Shown: in pieces, positions 55,142 through 64,000 of the stretch | How the letters are laid out: the number at the start of each line of letters is the position of its first letter | How positions within the stretch are numbered: the first letter of the stretch is position 1 | Assembly (NCBI GenBank): GCA_022824395.1 | Contig: JAJDZX010000103.1 | Coordinates: 1-64,000 of the forward strand | Direction of reading: 5' to 3' | DNA: 64,000 nt | Origin: Alphaproteobacteria bacterium | GTDB lineage: Bacteria > Pseudomonadota > Alphaproteobacteria > TMED109 | Translations under genes and position numbers: made by a program | Notes under the pieces: generated by a model | What the model was told of the DNA's origin: nothing | Databases searched by the model: none | What the model saw: the letters and a program-made list of their open reading frames with translations, nothing else

Positions 55142-58100
55142 ACGGTGTCTCCTTGGGGTTTGGCGGGAAGGGCATCGAGGGGCTGCTGGACAGGGGTCCG
55201 CGGGCGGGCCTGCAGGGATCGCTCGACCCACAGGTAGTAGATCGCGGGAATCACGAACAGGGTCAGGATCGTGGTGGAGACCGTGCCGCCGATCATGGGC
55301 AGTGCGATCCGCCGCATCACGTCGGACCCGAGGCCGTCCGTGAGGAAAATCGGCGCCAGCCCGACCAGGACGGTGATGACCGTCATGAGCAGGGGCCGGA
55401 CGCGAAGCGTCGCACCTACGCGGATGGCGAGGAACAGCTCCTCCTTCGTGGTCGGCTGGTCCGCGCGCACATGCTGATCGATGTACAGCAGCATGACGAC
55501 GGCGGTCTCCACCGCGATGCCGCCGAGCGCGATGAAGCCGACCGCGACGGCCACCGAGAGGTTGTAGCCGGCCAGCCACACCGCCCAGAGACCGCCGATC
55601 AGCGCGAACGGCAGCGACAGCATGATGATGAGGATGCGGTCGAGGCGCCCGAAATGCAGCATGAGGAGCAGGAAGATCAGGGCGACGGCAGCGGGGATGG
55701 CGATGTTGAGGCGGGCGTTCGCAGCCTCCAGCTGCTCGTACTGGCCCGACCAGGCAACGGCGTACCCGGGCGGAAGATCGACCGCGTCCGCGACCGCTTG
55801 CCGCGCCTCGGTGACGTAGCCGCCGAGGTCGCGTCCCGCGATGTCGACGAACACCCATCCGGTCAGCCGGGCGTTCTCCGAGCGGATCATCGGCGGGCCT
55901 TCCGTGAAGGTCACCGTCGCGAGCTCCCCGAGCGGGATGTGGGCGCCGGCCGGGGTGGGGACGAGGATGTCCTCGAGATCCTCGCTGGTCTCGCGGAACG
56001 CCCGGTCGTAGCGCAGCATGATGTCGTAGCGTTCGCGCCCTTCGACGCTTTCGGCGAGCTTCATGCCACCGAGGGCGGTCTGGATCACCGACTGGAAGAC
56101 GCCCATGTCGATGTTCCGCCGGGCAAGCTCAGCGCGGTCGGGCGTGATCTCGAGGTACTTGCCGCCGAGGACCCGGTCGGCAAACGCCGAGCGCGTGCCG
56201 GGAACGTCCGCCACGATGCCTTCGACCTCGCGGGCGATGCGCTCGATGATCTCGAGGTCGTCGCCGGTGATCTTGATGCCCACGGGCGTGCGGACACCGG
56301 TGGACACCATGTCCATGCGGATCTTGATCGGATAGCCCCAGGAATTGACGAGACCGGGCATCTGCAGTCGCGTGTCGAGATCGTCGATGATCCCCTCGGC
56401 CGTCATGCCCGGCCGCCACGCGGACTCGGGCTTCAGGCGGATCCAGGTCTCGATCATGGTGAGGGGCGCTGGGTCGGTGGCGGTGTCCGCCCGGCCCGCC
56501 TTGCCGAACACGCTCTCGACCTCGGGCACCGTGGCGATCACGCGATTCGTCTGGCCCAGGATTTCGCGCATCTTGGTGGACGACACGCCGGGCAGGGTCG
56601 TCGGCATGTAGAGGAGTTCGCCTTCGTAGAGGGCCGGCATGAATTCCGAGCCGAGCCTGCTGAGCGGCACCACGACGGTGGCCGTCGCGATGAGGGCCAC
56701 GACGACCGTCAGCCACCGCAGCTTGAGGGCGAGCCAGAGGAACGGCCGGTAGAGCGCAACCAGCAGGCGGTTGAGCGGGTTCCGCCGCGCGGGGGGCATC
56801 CTGCCGCGCAGCAGCACATGCATCAGCACGGGGACCAAGGTGACCGACAGCATGGCCGCGAACGCCATGGCGTAGGTCTTGGTGTAGGCGAGCGGTGAGA
56901 ACAGGCGGTGGCTCTCGCCGGTAAGCGCGAAGACCGGCAGGAACGACACCGTGATGATCAGCAGCGAGAAGAACAGCGCCGGACCGACTTCCTGGGCGGC
57001 GCGGACGGTGGCCTGGCGGCGGAGCTCCGGGTCCGGTCGCGGCCCCAGCTCTTCGATCCTCCGGTTGAAATTCTCGACCATCACGATCGACGCATCGACC
57101 ATCGCGCCGATCGCGATTGCGATCCCGCCGAGCGACATGATGTTCGCGGTCACGCCCTGGGCGGACATGATGAGGAACGCGCCGAGCACCCCGAGCGGGA
57201 GCGTGATGACGACGACAAAGGCGGCACGCAGGTGCAGCAGGAAGATCACGATGACGACGGCCACCGCGAGGCCTTCCTCGAGCAGCTTGCGTTTCAGGTA
57301 GTCGACCGCGCCGGCAATCAACGGCGAGCGGTCGTAGACGGTAACAATCTCCACGCCCTCGGGCAGGCCGCGCTCGAGTTCGGCGACCTTCGCCTTCACG
57401 CGCCGGATGACGTCGAGGGCGTTCTCGCCGTCCCGCATGATCACGATGCCGGCGACCGTCTCGCCCTCCCCGTCCAGCTCGACGATGCCCCGACGGAGCG
57501 CCGGTCCTTCCACGACGCGGGCGATGTCGGCAAGCGTCACGGGCGTGCCGTCCTCCGCGTGGATCACGACCTGCTCCAGGTCGAAGCGATCCTCGACGTA
57601 GCCTGAGGACCGGATGACGAACTCGCTCTCGCCCTGCTCGAGCACCCGGCCGCCGACCTCGCTGGAAGCGGCTCGCACAGCCTCCACGATGCGGCGGATG
57701 GGGATGTCGTGCGCGCGGAGCTGGTTGGGGTCGATCAGCACCTGGTACTCGCGGACGAACCCGCCGACCGAAGCCACCTCCGAGACACCCTCGACACCCG
57801 CGAGCTCGAGTTTCAGGAACCAGTCCTGGAGCGACCGCAGTTCGGCAAGGTCGGTCCGGCCGCTCCGGTCCACCAGCGCGTACTGGAAGATCCACCCGAC
57901 GCCGGTCGCATCGGGGCCAATCTGCGGCGTGGCGCCGGGGGGGAGTTCCGAGCCGAGCCGCGATAGGGCTTCGACCACCCGGGCGCGTCCCCAGTAGAGG
58001 TCCACGTCGTCCTCGAAGATGACGTAGACGAAACTCGTGCCGAACATCGAGGAACCGCGCACGTCCTTGGTCCGCGGCAGGCCGAGCAGGTTCGTCGACA

Positions 58101-58350
58101 GCGGGTACGTCACCAGGTCTTCGACGATCTGCGGCGACTGCCCGGGGAAGTCGGTGCGGATGATGACCTGCGTGTCGGTGAGGTCCGGAATCGCATCTAG
58201 CGGGGTCCGCTGCATGGCCAGCCACCCGGCGGTCCCGAGCGCCGCCGCCAGCATCAGCACGATGACCGGGTTGGCTATCGACCAGGCGATCAGCTGGGCG
58301 ACGGCGGAACGGGAGGGGTCGCGCCCGGTCAGGCGGTCGTGGCCATCCAC
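55138..58350 (-). CDS. cusA: Heavy-metal RND efflux pump inner-membrane subunit
   Basis: 1070 aa from GTG 58350, 11 nt after the cusB stop. HME-type RND: SIANPVIVLMLAAALGTAGW, DLTDTQVIIRTDFPGQSPQI, WIFQYALVDRSGRTDL, and TM4 with GGIAIAIGAMVDASIVMVEN (proton-relay Asp). LVNSWGYPIKIRMDMVSTGV and GVRTPVGIKITGDDLEIIER are in the porter domain, with Met residues as in Cu(I)/Ag(I) pumps. It works with the CusB-like adaptor and the outer-membrane factor encoded beside it. Confidence 0.93.
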   Translation of the reverse strand: MDGHDRLTGRDPSRSAVAQLIAWSIANPVIVLMLAAALGTAGWLAMQRTPLDAIPDLTDTQVIIRTDFPGQSPQIVEDLVTYPLSTNLLGLPRTKDVRGSSMFGTSFVYVIFEDDVDLYWGRARVVEALSRLGSELPPGATPQIGPDATGVGWIFQYALVDRSGRTDLAELRSLQDWFLKLELAGVEGVSEVASVGGFVREYQVLIDPNQLRAHDIPIRRIVEAVRAASSEVGGRVLEQGESEFVIRSSGYVEDRFDLEQVVIHAEDGTPVTLADIARVVEGPALRRGIVELDGEGETVAGIVIMRDGENALDVIRRVKAKVAELERGLPEGVEIVTVYDRSPLIAGAVDYLKRKLLEEGLAVAVVIVIFLLHLRAAFVVVITLPLGVLGAFLIMSAQGVTANIMSLGGIAIAIGAMVDASIVMVENFNRRIEELGPRPDPELRRQATVRAAQEVGPALFFSLLIITVSFLPVFALTGESHRLFSPLAYTKTYAMAFAAMLSVTLVPVLMHVLLRGRMPPARRNPLNRLLVALYRPFLWLALKLRWLTVVVALIATATVVVPLSRLGSEFMPALYEGELLYMPTTLPGVSSTKMREILGQTNRVIATVPEVESVFGKAGRADTATDPAPLTMIETWIRLKPESAWRPGMTAEGIIDDLDTRLQMPGLVNSWGYPIKIRMDMVSTGVRTPVGIKITGDDLEIIERIAREVEGIVADVPGTRSAFADRVLGGKYLEITPDRAELARRNIDMGVFQSVIQTALGGMKLAESVEGRERYDIMLRYDRAFRETSEDLEDILVPTPAGAHIPLGELATVTFTEGPPMIRSENARLTGWVFVDIAGRDLGGYVTEARQAVADAVDLPPGYAVAWSGQYEQLEAANARLNIAIPAAVALIFLLLMLHFGRLDRILIIMLSLPFALIGGLWAVWLAGYNLSVAVAVGFIALGGIAVETAVVMLLYIDQHVRADQPTTKEELFLAIRVGATLRVRPLLMTVITVLVGLAPIFLTDGLGSDVMRRIALPMIGGTVSTTILTLFVIPAIYYLWVERSLQARPRTPVQQPLDALPAKPQGDTV

Positions 58351-58361
58351 GGTCGTCCCCG

Positions 58362-60149
58362 TCAGCGCATGTGTCCGGCATGCGGGTTGACGGGCGCGCT
58401 CTCGGCGCTGGCTGCGACCTCTTCCATGCCGGCCATCAGGTCGGGCCATTCGACGGCGGTCGCCGGGTTGACGCCGTACGGATTGGCGGGGGGACCGCCC
58501 AGCTGCAGCCACAGGCGGCCGGATTCATCTTCCAGGTAGAGAATGAGGCCAAGCGTGTCGTAATGCGCGGGCGCGCCGTCGAGGAGCCAGCTCTCGAGCG
58601 CGGCCAGGAGTGACGCGAGGTCATCGGCCAGTGCCGGACCGGCCAACGACTCCTTGGCCGAACGCAGGGCCGCCTGCGCGTTTTCGATAATCGGCACGAG
58701 GCGGGTGCTGCCGAAGCGCGTCTTCAGCGATTCGCCGATCTGCAGGGCGGGATCGACGAAATACGGATCGATCCGGTAGTCGTCGATCAGGGCCTCATGG
58801 AAATACAGCGCCATGTCGACGAGATGGTCGATTTCGGCGAGCGTTGTGGCATCGACCGGGAGCTCTGAGAGCGGCGTGTCCGGGCCCGCGAGGATCGGCG
58901 GTGGCGCCTCCAGGCGGGCAAGTCCACCCCGCAGGCTCACCTCGGAATCGAGCATGAACTGGCCGCTGGTGACGACCTCCTCGCTCTCGAGCAGCCCGGC
59001 AAGGATGGCCGTCCGGCCGTTGGCTGACTCGCCGACCTTCACCGGGCGCCCCGCGAAGCGACCGCCGCCGAGCGAGACGATGACATGGGCGCCCCGGCTG
59101 TCGCGCAGGATCGCCTCGTTCGGGACGGACAGGCGAGTGACATCGGCATCGAGCTCGAAGCGGATGTCCGCATAGGCCCCGGGGCGCAGATGGCCGGCCG
59201 AATTGTCCACCAGGATGCGTACGTCGGCGGTGCGGGTGTGCGGATCGATGGTGGGATAGATGTAGTCGACGCGACCCTCCGCCGGCGCATCGGGTGCGCT
59301 CGGGAAGCTCAGGGAGACCGACAGCCCTTCCGCGATCAGGGACAGCTCGGCCTCCGGGATCGACGCGATCACCCAGACGTCCGTGTACGACTGCAGGCGC
59401 AGGATCGAGGTTCCTGGCTTCACGTAGTCGCCCTCGCGGATGTCGAGCCGGCTGACCGTTCCCGCGGCTTCGGCGTACACCGGCACGCGCTCCACGACCT
59501 TCCGGCTCTCGGTCAGGCGCTCGATGGCCGCCGGCTGCATCCCCACGGATCGAAGCCGCTGGCGAACCGCGGCGATACGATTCTCGTTCCCGACCTGGAG
59601 CGAGGCGAGATAGTCCTTCTGGGCCGCGATCAACTCGGGGCTGTAGACGCGGTAGAGCAGTTCGCCGGCGCGGACCGAGTCACCCTCGGCGCGGACGCTC
59701 AGGTCCTCGATCCATCCTTCGAGCCGGGATGCGGATACGGTCTCCAGGCGTTCATCGGTGTCGACGTTGCCGAACGCGCGCACCGTCCGCATGAACGGCG
59801 CGTGTTCGACCGGAGCCGTCCGGACCCCCATGGTCTGGATCATCTCCGGCGCCACCGCGACGGTGCCGTCGTCCGGGCCGCCGGCGCCGTCGCTCTGGGC
59901 GGGCACGAGATCCATGCCGCAGATCGGGCACGTGCCGTCCGGATCGGTTGCGATGTAGTGCGGATGCATCGGGCAGGTGAACAGTGCCGGCCCGGCGGCA
60001 GCGGGGGTCGTGCGCGCCTCGGCCACCTGGTCGGCCCGTGTCAGGGCCAGCACGCTGTCCGGGACATAACCCCGGTCATAGGCAAGGTATCCAAGCACGA
60101 TCAGAGCGAGAATCAGCCCCAGTCCGCCGTGGAAGAACGCCTGTTTCAC
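58362..60149 (-). CDS. cusB: Heavy-metal RND efflux periplasmic adaptor
   Basis: 595 aa. An N-terminal membrane anchor (GLGLILALIVLGYLAYDRGY) is followed by a heavy-metal-binding domain (FTCPMHPHYIATDPDG and CPICGMDLVPA). Then the adaptor barrel and hairpin (ASRLEGWIEDLSVRAEGDSV; LYRVYSPELIAAQKDYLASL; DIREGDYVKPGTSILRLQSY). A C-terminal DUF3347-like helical domain (about 430-560; HLVDMALYFHEALIDDYRID) and a His/Met tail (HAGHMR) are extra modules. It links the pump to the outer-membrane channel and delivers Cu/Ag. Start overlaps the OEP stop (ATGA). Confidence 0.92.
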   Translation of the reverse strand: MKQAFFHGGLGLILALIVLGYLAYDRGYVPDSVLALTRADQVAEARTTPAAAGPALFTCPMHPHYIATDPDGTCPICGMDLVPAQSDGAGGPDDGTVAVAPEMIQTMGVRTAPVEHAPFMRTVRAFGNVDTDERLETVSASRLEGWIEDLSVRAEGDSVRAGELLYRVYSPELIAAQKDYLASLQVGNENRIAAVRQRLRSVGMQPAAIERLTESRKVVERVPVYAEAAGTVSRLDIREGDYVKPGTSILRLQSYTDVWVIASIPEAELSLIAEGLSVSLSFPSAPDAPAEGRVDYIYPTIDPHTRTADVRILVDNSAGHLRPGAYADIRFELDADVTRLSVPNEAILRDSRGAHVIVSLGGGRFAGRPVKVGESANGRTAILAGLLESEEVVTSGQFMLDSEVSLRGGLARLEAPPPILAGPDTPLSELPVDATTLAEIDHLVDMALYFHEALIDDYRIDPYFVDPALQIGESLKTRFGSTRLVPIIENAQAALRSAKESLAGPALADDLASLLAALESWLLDGAPAHYDTLGLILYLEDESGRLWLQLGGPPANPYGVNPATAVEWPDLMAGMEEVAASAESAPVNPHAGHMR

Positions 60150-61450
60150 GGCCCGACCAGCAGGGCGTTCATGCGGGCGATGGCGCGGTCCCGTCCGGCC
60201 TGCTCGTCCACGATCTGACCCTGGAGCTGCAGTACGGCGATCTCACCGCCCAAAATGGGGGAGTAGTCGCCGGTGCCGCTCTCATACATCGTGAGCTGGG
60301 CGGCGATCTGGTCGCGGATCGCATCGATCTTCTCTTCGAGGATCGCGATGCCGGATTCAGCTGCCGCCCGGGTGGCCTCCAGGGCCAGGTACCGGGACGA
60401 CGCCCGACGGGCAGCGGCCACGAAACGGCTCCGCGCGGCCTCGCGATTCGCTTCAGCCTCGCGGAGGGCGGGTGCCTGCGACCGGTCGGCCCAGAAGGGG
60501 ACGGTAAAGGTGGCGGTGGCGCTCACCCAGTCGTCGCCCGGGTGGTCGCGCTGCTGGTACATGAGCTGGACGCCCCAGTTCGCCCTCCAGGCCGCCTCTG
60601 CCCGGTCAATGCCTGTCTCGGCCACGGACACGCCGGCCCGCGCGACCCGGACGGCGTGAAACGCGTCCGCCTCGCCGGACCAGGCGCGGAGCGACACCGG
60701 CGGGGGAGGGGTGTCCACGGCCCCGCCCACGAGATCCGTCAGGCGGGCGTCAATCCGGCCGGCCGCGGCATCGAGGTTGGCCAGGGCCCGGGCGAGGTCG
60801 CTGCGCTCGACGTCGATTTCGGCCAGCCGAAACAGTACCGGCCGCCCGGCGTTGATCTCGGTCTCGACGATCTGCGCGAGCTCATCGTACTTGGCATCCC
60901 GCGCTCCGAGCAGTGCCCGCAGCGCGGCGACGCGTTCCTGGTCGACGAGAGCCACGATGAGGTCCGCGCGAAGTTCGGCGAAGCGCTGATCGATTTCCGC
61001 GTCATTGCGCGCGGCGCTCTGGCTGGCCTGGGCTGCCCGCGCGTCGCGGGCGTCGCGATGCGGGAACATCTGGCGCACCCCCACCGCCTTGCTGGTCGGC
61101 AGGTACCGCGAAAACGAGGGGTCCAGGAGCGGGAAATTGAGAATGCCTAACGATACGACCGGGTCGGGGAGGGCCTCGGCCGCCGTGGCCCGCTCGCGAA
61201 GGCCCGCCGACTGGTGACGCATGGCTTCCAGCGCCGGGTGCTCGCCGAGGCGCACTTCCAGTTCCTCGAAGCCCTGGGCAGGGACGGCCGGGGCTCCGGG
61301 CACCGAACCCAGAGCCAAAGAGAGGAGCGCGACGTGCCCCAGGGCGGTTGCCGCGGTGCGTGCCCGGTGCAGGCAGCGGCCTGCCGCCCAGGTCGCTCGG
61401 CGGAGGGCGTCCATCGCCGGTTGCGGCGGGTCGGCCGCCCGTCCGCTCAC
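60146..61450 (-). CDS. Outer-membrane factor (TolC/CusC type) of the copper pump
   Basis: 434 aa from a GTG overlapping the csoR stop by 4 nt (ATG 61414 also possible). The long coiled-coil helices of OEP proteins are present: PALEAMRHQSAGLRERATAA, ASQSAARNDAEIDQRFAELR, EIDVERSDLARALANLDAAA and ETGIDRAEAAWRANWGVQLM. It forms the exit duct for the CusA/CusB complex. A signal region lies around VALLSLALGSVPGAPAVPA. Confidence 0.85.
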   Translation of the reverse strand: MSGRAADPPQPAMDALRRATWAAGRCLHRARTAATALGHVALLSLALGSVPGAPAVPAQGFEELEVRLGEHPALEAMRHQSAGLRERATAAEALPDPVVSLGILNFPLLDPSFSRYLPTSKAVGVRQMFPHRDARDARAAQASQSAARNDAEIDQRFAELRADLIVALVDQERVAALRALLGARDAKYDELAQIVETEINAGRPVLFRLAEIDVERSDLARALANLDAAAGRIDARLTDLVGGAVDTPPPPVSLRAWSGEADAFHAVRVARAGVSVAETGIDRAEAAWRANWGVQLMYQQRDHPGDDWVSATATFTVPFWADRSQAPALREAEANREAARSRFVAAARRASSRYLALEATRAAAESGIAILEEKIDAIRDQIAAQLTMYESGTGDYSPILGGEIAVLQLQGQIVDEQAGRDRAIARMNALLVGP

Positions 61451-61722
61451 CGCCGGCGTCCGCCGAGGACCATGACCAGTTCCTCGACCTTCGCGCGGCG
61501 GTCGTCGAGGTCGTCGGATGTCAGGGCATGCTCGACACAGGTCTGGAGATGATCATCCATGACAATCCCCTCGAGCGAACCGAGGGCCGCCCTGGCGGCC
61601 TGGATCTGGCGCACCACGTCGATGCAGTACCGGTCGTCCTCCACCATCCGCGCGATCCCGCGTACCTGGCCTTCGACCCTGGCTAGCCGGTTTCGGGTTT
61701 CTTCCTTGGCTCTCGGTCGCAT
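61447..61722 (-). CDS. csoR: CsoR-family copper-sensing repressor
   Basis: 91 aa. The metal-ligand triad C33 (DDRYCIDVVRQI), H58 and C62 (MDDHLQTCVEHAL) is the Cu(I)-binding set of CsoR. RNRLARVEGQVRGIARMVED is the conserved DNA-contact helix. Cu(I) binding releases the operator and derepresses the downstream efflux genes. It is the first gene of the six-gene operon, with a matching operator 32 bp upstream. Confidence 0.92.
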   Translation of the reverse strand: MRPRAKEETRNRLARVEGQVRGIARMVEDDRYCIDVVRQIQAARAALGSLEGIVMDDHLQTCVEHALTSDDLDDRRAKVEELVMVLGGRRR

Positions 61723-61753
61723 GGCTTCATCCTGTAACGAGCGGCGTTGGAGA

Positions 61754-61768
61754 TACCCTACAGGGGTA
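61754..61768 (-). promoter_or_regulatory. CsoR operator
   Basis: TACCC-TACAG-GGGTA, a perfect inverted repeat with the G-tract/TACAG layout of known CsoR sites, lies just upstream of csoR. TTGCAA and TATCTC flank it at a long (about 19-bp) spacing on the minus strand. Confidence 0.65.
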
Positions 61769-62155
61769 GGGGTGTTGCAACATCTAGCGCCGCATGGATG
61801 CGAGTCAAGGGCTGGTACCTCCGGGAGAACCGGGGGTGCGTGCCGGGAGCGCGGTGCCGGCGGGGCCCGGCGAGCGGCGTCCTTGCGACCGTCCGGGTCC
61901 GCTACGGAGCCGGCGGCGCCCTCCAGCTGGCGTGTCGTCCGGACCCGGCATTTTGGCCGGCGGACATCAGGCAGCTAGATAGAACGGCAGCGCCCGGTCC
62001 GGTCACCGCAACTTGATTTGGTACAAGGACGACGGCCGGCGGTTGCGTCAGGGCTGGTCCGTGGTCTGGCACCGGGCGGTTGTATTCCAGGCCCACGTCA
62101 AGGCAGGTGACTCGCGGGAATCCGCGACGATCACAGTTCCCGCAGGAGAGAGCTT
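61769..62155. other. Divergent gap between csoR and the SbmA-like gene
   Basis: About 385 bases; beyond the csoR operator nothing is recognised. CAGGAGAG just before 62156 is the ribosome-binding site of the next gene. Confidence 0.4.
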
Positions 62156-63181
62156 GTGTTCAAGTCCTTCTTCGCCAACCGGCGATGGATGCATTGGTCG
62201 TTGCTGGGCAGCGCCGCGATCCTGGTGGTCACTTGGTACAAGGTGCAGCTTGACGTCAGGATCAACGAGTGGTTCGGGGACTTTTACGACACGCTGCAGC
62301 AGGCGCTGGCCGAACCCGGCGCCGTGGAGTTCACGGAGTTCCTCGCGAAGTGCCTGACCTTCGCCGAGATCGCCGCCATCTACATCACCGTGGCGGTCCT
62401 GCTGGAGTTCTTCGTCCGACACTACGTGTTTCGCTGGCGGACGGCGATGAACAACTACTACATGGCGTACTGGGACCAGGTGCGCCACATCGAGGGCGCC
62501 GCCCAGCGCGTGCAGGAAGACACGATGCGCTTCGCTCGGATCGTCGAGGGGCTGGGCGTCGCATTCATGCGTTCGGTGATGACGCTGATCGCGTTCCTGC
62601 CGCTCCTCTGGGGCTTGAGCGAGCACGTCACCGAACTTCCCTGGATCGGCGTCGTCCCGCACTCGCTGGTCTATCTCGCGATCGTGTCGGCCGCCGCCGG
62701 GACGGTGCTGCTGGCGATCGTCGGCATCAAGCTTCCGGGCCTCGAGTTCAACAACCAGAAAGTCGAGGCGGCGTACCGGAAGGAACTGGTGTACGGCGAG
62801 GACCACGAGGACCGCGCCGAGCCCGAGACCATCGGGCAGCTCTTTGCCAATGTCCGGAAAAACTACTTTCGCCTCTACAAGCACTACCTCTACTTCGACA
62901 TCGCCAAGTGGTCCTACCTGCAGTTCGCGGTCATCGTGCCGTACATCATGATGGGCCCCACCATCGTCGCGGGCGTCATCACGCTCGGCGTGCTGCAGCA
63001 GATCCTCCGGGCGTTCGACCGGGTCGAGGGGTCGTTCCAGTTCCTGGTCAACTCCTGGTCGACGATCGTCGAGCTCATCTCGATCTACAAGCGGCTCAAG
63101 GCATTTGAGTCCACGATCCGGATCGATGATCGGACCCGTCGCCCGATGACCGGGCCGGGTTTCGAAGCGGCGCGCGGGTAG
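62156..63181 (+). CDS. SbmA/BacA-family peptide transporter
   Basis: 341 aa with a GTG start and AGGAGAG 7 nt before it. VQLDVRINEWFGDFYDTLQQ, FVRHYVFRWRTAMNNYYMAY, WDQVRHIEGAAQRVQEDTMR and GLEFNNQKVEAAYRKELVYG are core SbmA/BacA motifs; at least six membrane helices. Members import proline-rich and NCR peptides, bleomycin or B12-like molecules using the proton gradient, and BacA is needed for chronic host infection in some alphaproteobacteria. No ATPase domain is attached. Confidence 0.92.
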   Translation: MFKSFFANRRWMHWSLLGSAAILVVTWYKVQLDVRINEWFGDFYDTLQQALAEPGAVEFTEFLAKCLTFAEIAAIYITVAVLLEFFVRHYVFRWRTAMNNYYMAYWDQVRHIEGAAQRVQEDTMRFARIVEGLGVAFMRSVMTLIAFLPLLWGLSEHVTELPWIGVVPHSLVYLAIVSAAAGTVLLAIVGIKLPGLEFNNQKVEAAYRKELVYGEDHEDRAEPETIGQLFANVRKNYFRLYKHYLYFDIAKWSYLQFAVIVPYIMMGPTIVAGVITLGVLQQILRAFDRVEGSFQFLVNSWSTIVELISIYKRLKAFESTIRIDDRTRRPMTGPGFEAARG

Positions 63182-63446
63182 AGCGTGCGGCACGTACGTG
63201 GAGCAGGTCGTCCCGGAGGAATCGCTGGTCCGCGCCGAGTGAAGCTGCAGCGAAGCAGCAACGGGCGTTCAGGAGCCACGCGGTCGCGCCGTGCCGGCCC
63301 AGCGGCGCAAGGGGGGCTTGCGGGCCGGGCGGGGCGTCATGCAGGGCCGGGACGTCCGGACCGCAGCTGATGGCGACGCGCGTATTCTGGAGAAGGCATG
63401 CGTCAAGTTTCGCAGTCAGCCATCAGGAGGCTGGAACATGACGCCA

Positions 63447-63475
63447 TTGACATGCAACAAACATGAGTTCATGTT
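63447..63475 (+). promoter_or_regulatory. Promoter/operator of the last TA pair
   Basis: TTGACA (63447-63452) is 17 bp before CATGTT (63470-63475). The 16-bp palindrome AACATGAGTTCATGTT (63460-63475) overlaps the -10 box, which fits autorepression. Transcription would begin at about the antitoxin ATG (63482). The preceding 265 bases (63182-63446) hold no recognised gene. Confidence 0.55.
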
Positions 63476-63481
63476 ATGCAC

Positions 63482-63706
63482 ATGAGCAAGATGATCCAGA
63501 TCCGGAATGTCCCGGCGGAGCTCCACCGGCGGCTTCGCATACGGGCGGCGACCGAAGGGGTCTCGATGTCCCATTTTGTCCTGCGCGAGATCGAACGGGC
63601 GCTGGAGCGTCCCAGTCGACAGGAACTGCTTGAAGCGATCCGTTCGCAACCGCAGATTGAACTGAACCCTTCGCCGGCGGACCTGCTCCGGGAGGAACGT
63701 AGCTGA
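63482..63706 (+). CDS. VapB/FitA-type antitoxin
   Basis: 74 aa from ATG 63482 (ATG 63476 adds two residues). MIQIRNVPAELHRRLRIRAA then GVSMSHFVLREIERALERPS is the FitA/VapB ribbon-helix-helix; the tail (QPQIELNPSPADLLREERS) wraps PIN toxins in the family. No ribosome-binding site precedes it. It is followed 5 nt later by a PIN toxin. Confidence 0.85.
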   Translation: MSKMIQIRNVPAELHRRLRIRAATEGVSMSHFVLREIERALERPSRQELLEAIRSQPQIELNPSPADLLREERS

Positions 63707-63711
63707 CGTTG

Positions 63712-64000
63712 ATGGTCCTGGATGCATCGGGTGCGGTCGAGATGCTGCTGAATACCGCCCCCGGACAGCGACTTTCCGCTCGGTTGATGGACGACACGGA
63801 ATCCGTCCACGTGCCGCACCTGATTGATGTTGAGATTGCACAGGTGCTGCGTCGATACGTGCAGCGCGGGGCGCTTGACGAAAGGCTTGGTGCGACAGCG
63901 CTTCGGCGCTGGTGCGAATTCGCCGTTGAACGCCATCCGCACGAGCCGCTGCTCGACCGGATCTGGCAACTCCGAGCCAACGTCACGGCCTATGACGCCG
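63712..64000 (+). CDS. PIN-domain toxin, VapC/FitB type (cut by window end)
   Basis: The first 96 codons are present. D4 in MVLDASGAVEMLL, E41 in LIDVEIAQVLRR and D95 in NVTAYDA are the PIN catalytic acids. The sequence matches the FitB-like group that follows FitA-type antitoxins. TTG one codon earlier is an alternative start. The C-terminus lies outside the window. Confidence 0.85.
   Translation, partial: MVLDASGAVEMLLNTAPGQRLSARLMDDTESVHVPHLIDVEIAQVLRRYVQRGALDERLGATALRRWCEFAVERHPHEPLLDRIWQLRANVTAYDA

Noticed and set aside
55123-56898. 591-codon open frame antisense to cusA
   Set aside because: Its translation is a low-complexity His/Arg/Asp/Glu-rich shadow of the cusA reading frame. The cusA frame has full RND similarity.

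Overview
The window is GC-rich (roughly two thirds G+C by eye) chromosomal DNA, most likely from an alphaproteobacterium. This inference rests on the overlapping DUF502-sdhE-mfd run, an SbmA/BacA-type peptide transporter, a HIBCH-type valine pathway, a katG/oxyR divergon, and frequent GTG/TTG starts with 4-nt start/stop overlaps. No rRNA, tRNA, CRISPR array, prophage or complete insertion sequence was found. The only transposase signal is a short N-terminal stub near 3.4 kb.

Layout: 0-3 kb holds higBA, msrA and a RHH/PIN pair. 3.8-6.6 kb is a SWIM-SNF2 helicase. 6.7-10.9 kb holds a second RHH/PIN pair, an SDR, hipBA and a mazE with a decayed mazF. 11-18.4 kb carries an FAD oxidoreductase/old-yellow-enzyme pair, a VWA/J-domain pair, and katG with divergent oxyR. 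18.8-21.6 kb has parDE and a winged-helix/nucleotidyltransferase pair whose transferase is broken. 21.9-30.7 kb carries an amino-acid-type binding protein, a haloacetate-dehalogenase-like hydrolase, DUF502-sdhE-mfd, a Tat-exported SMP-30 protein and a FrnE-type oxidoreductase. 30.9-38 kb is a cluster of intact and decaying toxin-antitoxin (TA) loci interrupted by a molybdenum hydroxylase subunit. 38-48.6 kb has an exported hydrolase, a five-gene urea/amide-type ABC importer, the valine-degradation pair (acyl-CoA dehydrogenase and 3-hydroxyisobutyryl-CoA hydrolase), a quinone oxidoreductase and a lone six-TM ABC domain. 48.8-53 kb has a DUF1902 protein, a second higBA, glnS and a 2-hydroxyacid dehydrogenase. 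53-61.8 kb contains an outer-membrane protein and a complete copper-efflux operon (csoR-OEP-cusB-cusA-cusF-copC-like). 62-64 kb has an SbmA/BacA-like transporter and a last VapBC-type pair cut by the window end.

The dominant theme is TA density: nine apparently complete modules and six degraded ones lie between ordinary metabolic genes. In four of the degraded loci the antitoxin or regulator reads intact while the toxin is truncated, frameshifted or internally deleted; in two both genes are damaged. Several TA loci have near-perfect palindromes at the promoter, and in three of them the -10 box sits so close to the start codon that the mRNA would be leaderless or nearly so.

Most functional calls rest on recognising family motifs in translated sequence without database searches. 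Start codons were chosen from ribosome-binding sites, family N-termini and gene overlaps, and are noted where uncertain.
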